DNA of 10,065 nt, taken from NCBI GenBank assembly GCA_038326995.1, contig JBBQKP010000121.1, forward strand, positions 1-10,065, read 5' to 3'. Shown one piece after another: positions 6,862 through 10,065 of the stretch. How positions within the stretch are numbered: position 1 is the stretch's first letter; each line of letters begins with the position of its first letter. Source of the DNA: JBBQKP01 sp038326995 (GTDB lineage Bacteria; Planctomycetota; Phycisphaerae; Tepidisphaerales; Tepidisphaeraceae). Below the pieces are notes generated by a model. The model saw only the letters and a program-made list of their open reading frames with translations, searched no databases and was not told the DNA's origin. The translations under genes were made by a program, and so were the position numbers.

Positions 6862-9800
6862 ATGAAGTTGAACAGGCGTATTTTGTCATCGTTAGGGTCA
6901 GAAAATCGATCATCGTTCGACTTGGATAAGCTCGAGCTTCGCAGGGTATTGGCCGCGCCTTCGTCGCCGATCATTACCGAGCCCCTGCCCGGACAAGTCG
7001 TGAGTGCATTTGATGTCCACATGCAGGTGGATACCACGCGTTTCACCGACGCCGACGGCGACTCGTTCGTCGCGACGAACTGGGAAATTCGCGACCGGGA
7101 AGACAGCAATCGGATCGTATGGCAGTCGCAAAACGTGACGGACCCCCTGAGCCGGGGGCACATTCACTTTGGCGACGGGGACTTCGTGGGCACGCGAGCG
7201 GGGCAGTCGTCGCTCTTGCCTGCCCGGGCGTATTCGCTCTGGACGCGCTACACCGACAGCCGCGGCGAGATCAGCAGTTACGGCACTTTGGATTTCCGAA
7301 CGCAGGCGGAGACGTCGCCGGTCGTGGGGCTCGGGACGTGGATCGCGCGTGAGGGTTATGTGGTGGAAGAGGTCGCACCGACGGGCAATTTCCGTTTGCC
7401 GGTAAACATCGCGTTCGTGCCGAACCCGGGTTCAAGCCCGACGTCGCCCCTCTATTATGTGGCGGAACTGTACGGCTCGGTGAAGGTGGTTCGTCGTAAT
7501 GGATCGGTGGGCACGTTCGCGACGGGTCTATTGGATTACAACGCGGCGGGTCCGTTTTCAGGAACGGGCGAGCAGGGCATGGCGGGCATCGTTGCCGACC
7601 CGAACGGCGATCTTTACATCACCGGCCTGTGGGACAACGGCAACCCGCCCGGCAGCAGTCTGCACTATCCGCGCGTCGTGAGGCTTCGCTCGACCGACGG
7701 CGGACAGACCGCCAGCAGTGTCACCACGATCCTGAACATGCAGCCCGAAACACAAGGCCAATCGCACTTCATCAGCACAATCACGATCGGCCCGGATAAC
7801 AAGCTCTACGTCCATATGGGCGACGCGTTCGATTCGTCGCTTGGTCTGAACAACAATCAATTTCGCGGCAAGATTCTTCGCCTGAATAAGGATGGCTCCG
7901 CACCGTCGGACAATGCGTTCTACAACGCGTCCAATGGCATCACCGCGACGGACTATATCTACGCGAACGGCGTGCGAAACCCCTTCGGCGGCGACTGGCG
8001 CGACGCCGACGGCCGGCTTTATATCGCCGAGGAAGGCAACGGCAACTCGCGCCTCGTCGATGTCCGTTTTGCCGGACAAAGTCTGGGTTACACGGGCACG
8101 GACCAGTCGTTCCGTGACAATTCGATCTTCATCTGGGACCCCGCCACCGCGCCCGTGGGCATCACGTTCGTGCAGTCCGGCAGGTTTGGTGGAAGCCTCT
8201 TTCCCGCTGACAGTCAGGACCACGCCTTCGTCTCTCTCTCGGGCCCGACCTACGCGACGGGCCCGCAGGATCGCGGCAAGTACATCGCAGAGTTCACCGA
8301 TCTCACCACCCGCAACAGTTCGGGCAAGCTCACGACCGCGCCGCGCATTCTGGTGAAGTACAACGGCACGGGCCGCGCGACAATCGCCGGCATCGCTGCC
8401 GGTCCTGATGGCATTTATTTCACCGATCTCTACCGCGACGACGGCGCGGGCGGGCCAACCGCCACCGGAGCAAGAGTCTATCGCGTTCGATATACCGATT
8501 TCGCCCCGCAGGCGCTCAGCTCGATCAATACCGCTAGCGGCGTGTCGCTCTCATGGCTCCGCAGTGATCTTGCCGCTTCGTACACCGTCTATCGCCGGTC
8601 CACTTCGGGCGCGTTCGTCGAGATCGGCTCGACCACCTCTACTACGTTCCTCGACACCCAGGCCCTGTCGGGTACTTCTTTGTACATGGTTCGCGGCGTG
8701 AACGCGGGCGGGCAAAGCGAGGACAGCAACGAATCGACCGTCAATCGCTCGCCCGGTTCCATCAGCGGCGTGGTTTACAATGATGTCAATGCCGACGGCA
8801 CACGCGACGCGGGTGATGCCGGGGTCGGCGGTCGAATCGTCTACATCGACACGAACCGCAATTTCCTTCGCGACTCAGGTGAGCGTTCAACGACCACCGC
8901 TTCAGACGGTTCGTGGCAGTTTACGAACGTCGCGCCGGGCGGGTATTTGATTCGCAATGAAGTGCCTACGGGCTCGCGTGCGATCAGTCCCAACAACAGC
9001 GAGTGGTGGCACAACCTCGGGACGGGACAGGCGGTTTCGAACAACTTCGGCGTCGCGCCGGCAGCGGCGCCGGGAACGCTTTCGGGAACCGTCTATCAGG
9101 ATTCCAACCGCAACGGAATTCGTGACGCGGTCGAATCCGCGCAAAGCGGACAGGTCGTTTACATTGACTCCAATCGCAACAACTCGCTCGACTCGGGCGA
9201 ACCGTCCGTCACGACTGGTAGTTCGGGAACATGGCAATTCAGCAATCTCTCCGCGGGCGGATATCTCGTTCGTATTCAGCTCGCCTCGGGCCAGATTGCG
9301 GTTAATCCCGGCAACAGCGAGTGGTGGCACAGTCTTGCGGCCGGACAATCGCTCAACAACGACTTTGGTGTTTCCGTGGCGACGGTCATCACCCCCGGTT
9401 TGATCAGCGGCATCGTGTTCGACGACGCCAATCTTAACGGACTGGTCGACGCGAATGAGCCGCGACTCTCGGGCAGATTCATCTACCTCGACCTCAATCG
9501 CGACGGCATTGATCAGAGCACCGAGCCCTTTAGTTGGACCGACGCCCAGGGCCGCTGGCAGTTCAACAACGTCACGCCGGGCGGGTATCTCGTTCGACAT
9601 CTCTTCGATACCAACGTGTGGCGCGGCACGAGCCCCAACAACAACGAGTGGTGGCACAACGTCGCTTCCGGACAGGCCGTGGCAAACAATTTCGGCGTCG
9701 CTCGTCTGGGCGTGACCTTGTCGAGCAACAGGTCTAAGGGCAGATTGTTCTTCGATGCCAACGTCGACAGAACGCGGCAAACCACCGAACGACTGGCCGC

Positions 9801-9948
9801 GAATGTCAGGATCTTCTATGACGCGGACAACGACGGCATCCTGGATAAAAACGAAAAGGTCATCAAGACCAATCGCAACGGCGCGTTCGACTTCGGCACG
9901 ATAAAAGTGCTCGATCGCAAGCGCATCCGACTCGTGGTCAAGCGGTAA
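6862..9948 (+). CDS. Secreted PQQ-dependent sugar dehydrogenase-like (GSDH) protein with SdrD-B-like repeats
   Basis: The 1028-residue product begins MKLNRR and has LELRRVLAAP at about 26-35, a variant of the planctomycete LEPR-XLL N-terminal segment that marks exported proteins. Residues about 36-152 form a beta-sandwich (Fn3/cadherin-like). Residues about 156-545 match the glucose/sorbosone dehydrogenase beta-propeller. His302 in SHFISTITIGPD lines up with the catalytic His of soluble glucose dehydrogenase (DHQSGRLVIGPD), followed by LYVHMGD, GKILRLNKDGS and GVRNPFG, whose Arg372 aligns with the cofactor-binding Arg. Such enzymes oxidise aldoses using PQQ and calcium outside the cytoplasm; activity and substrate here are inferred. 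Residues 547-630 look Fn3-like. Residues 632-731, 737-837 and 846-946 are three SdrD-B/Cna-B-like repeats with Ca-loop-like segments (DVNADG, DSNRNG, DLNRDG). A partial fourth repeat (960-1028) ends the protein. No dockerin pair, sortase motif or membrane anchor is visible at the C-terminus. The gene stands alone behind a terminator. Confidence 0.85.
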   Translation: MKLNRRILSSLGSENRSSFDLDKLELRRVLAAPSSPIITEPLPGQVVSAFDVHMQVDTTRFTDADGDSFVATNWEIRDREDSNRIVWQSQNVTDPLSRGHIHFGDGDFVGTRAGQSSLLPARAYSLWTRYTDSRGEISSYGTLDFRTQAETSPVVGLGTWIAREGYVVEEVAPTGNFRLPVNIAFVPNPGSSPTSPLYYVAELYGSVKVVRRNGSVGTFATGLLDYNAAGPFSGTGEQGMAGIVADPNGDLYITGLWDNGNPPGSSLHYPRVVRLRSTDGGQTASSVTTILNMQPETQGQSHFISTITIGPDNKLYVHMGDAFDSSLGLNNNQFRGKILRLNKDGSAPSDNAFYNASNGITATDYIYANGVRNPFGGDWRDADGRLYIAEEGNGNSRLVDVRFAGQSLGYTGTDQSFRDNSIFIWDPATAPVGITFVQSGRFGGSLFPADSQDHAFVSLSGPTYATGPQDRGKYIAEFTDLTTRNSSGKLTTAPRILVKYNGTGRATIAGIAAGPDGIYFTDLYRDDGAGGPTATGARVYRVRYTDFAPQALSSINTASGVSLSWLRSDLAASYTVYRRSTSGAFVEIGSTTSTTFLDTQALSGTSLYMVRGVNAGGQSEDSNESTVNRSPGSISGVVYNDVNADGTRDAGDAGVGGRIVYIDTNRNFLRDSGERSTTTASDGSWQFTNVAPGGYLIRNEVPTGSRAISPNNSEWWHNLGTGQAVSNNFGVAPAAAPGTLSGTVYQDSNRNGIRDAVESAQSGQVVYIDSNRNNSLDSGEPSVTTGSSGTWQFSNLSAGGYLVRIQLASGQIAVNPGNSEWWHSLAAGQSLNNDFGVSVATVITPGLISGIVFDDANLNGLVDANEPRLSGRFIYLDLNRDGIDQSTEPFSWTDAQGRWQFNNVTPGGYLVRHLFDTNVWRGTSPNNNEWWHNVASGQAVANNFGVARLGVTLSSNRSKGRLFFDANVDRTRQTTERLAANVRIFYDADNDGILDKNEKVIKTNRNGAFDFGTIKVLDRKRIRLVVKR
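8755..9945 (+). repeat. Three SdrD-B-like domain repeats plus a truncated fourth
   Basis: Protein-level repeats of about 100 residues are encoded at 8755-9054, 9070-9372 and 9397-9699, each starting SG-V-(Y/F)-D and ending NFGV or DFGV. Each contains two acidic loop segments, a WQF-N-(V/L)-x-PGGYL(V/I)R-like strand (SAGGYLVR in the second) and the motif N-x-E-W-W-H. The 12 bases gagtggtggcac are identical in all three (9001, 9319, 9646). A fourth unit (9739-9945) keeps the first half, including DADNDGILDKNE, but lacks the EWWH half. Confidence 0.85.
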
Positions 9949-9953
9949 GTGGC

Positions 9954-9982
9954 CTTCCGCCGAAAGGCGGCAAGTCGACTTG
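9954..9982. terminator. Hairpin and palindrome between convergent genes, possible weak terminator
   Basis: A five-pair GC stem (9957-9961 with 9966-9970) closes a GAAA tetraloop and extends by CTT/AAG across a bulged C. It overlaps a perfect 12-bp palindrome, caagtcgacttg (9971-9982). This fills almost the whole 38-base gap between the two convergent stops. No T-run follows directly on either strand, so intrinsic termination is doubtful; the T-run at 10000-10005 is too far downstream. Confidence 0.4.
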
Positions 9983-9986
9983 CAAA

Positions 9987-10065
9987 TTATGACGGTCGCT
10001 TTTTTGATTGATCGAAGTAATGCTTCTGACGCATCGCGAACAGAATGACCGCCAGCGCACAGAGC
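9987..10065 (-). CDS. C-terminal end of an unidentified protein, probably membrane-associated (partial)
   Basis: On the minus strand a frame enters at 10064 and reads LCALAVILFAMRQKHYFDQSKKRPS before a TAA at 9989-9987. A hydrophobic stretch followed by a short basic tail is typical of the end of an inner-membrane protein with a cytoplasmic C-terminus. Only 25 residues are visible, so neither the family nor the reading frame is certain. It would be convergent with the dehydrogenase-like gene, with 38 bases between the stops. Confidence 0.45.
   Translation of the reverse strand, partial: LCALAVILFAMRQKHYFDQSKKRPS

Noticed and set aside
8755..9945. Dockerin type I module in the C-terminal region
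   Set aside because: The acidic loops occur in pairs within about 100-residue SdrD-B-like repeats with beta-strand patterns, not as the two closely spaced helical repeats of a dockerin.
10000..10005. T-run as the U-tract of a terminator for the dehydrogenase-like gene
   Set aside because: It lies about 30 bases beyond the hairpin and is explained by lysine codons of the minus-strand partial gene.

Overview
The window looks like chromosomal DNA of a planctomycete (Planctomycetota, possibly Phycisphaerae-like). The grounds are a secreted protein whose N-terminus carries a variant of the LEPR-XLL segment (LELRRVLAAP), a very large secretin with a TPR-rich front end and a polyglycine linker, a GspK-like protein with a DADGDG-type segment, and moderate-to-high GC coding bias. 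This placement is an inference from protein style, not from a marker gene.

Layout: (1) Positions 1-1990, minus strand, hold one long open frame that runs off the left edge (about 663 codons visible, no stop). It has a prepilin/GspK-like hydrophobic N-terminus and a GspK-like body. (2) Positions 1991-2646 are a 656-base divergent intergenic region with no convincing gene. It contains a perfect 12-bp palindrome beside a sequence resembling the scattered fragments found near REP-associated (RAYT-type) elements. (3) Positions 2647-6537, plus strand, encode a 1296-residue outer-membrane secretin with a signal peptide, several TPR-like units, an in-frame 27-bp minisatellite, an STN/N0-like domain, a polyglycine linker and a C-terminal secretin domain. 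A textbook intrinsic terminator follows at 6607-6642. (4) Positions 6862-9948, plus strand, encode a 1028-residue secreted protein: an N-terminal beta-sandwich, a soluble-glucose-dehydrogenase-like (GSDH/PQQ) beta-propeller, an Fn3-like domain, and three and a half SdrD-B/Cna-B-like repeats sharing an unusual EWWH motif. (5) At the right edge, 9987-10065 minus, is the C-terminal tail of a convergent gene, probably a membrane protein.

Functional reading: the divergent GspK-like pseudopilin and the secretin fit one type II secretion or type IV pilus-like envelope machine. The gene behind the terminator is a separate transcription unit. It encodes a secreted, probably oxidising sugar/aldose dehydrogenase-like protein on a repeat stalk, which could be a client of such a machine, but nothing in the sequence proves this link. 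No rRNA, tRNA, CRISPR array or intact mobile element was seen.
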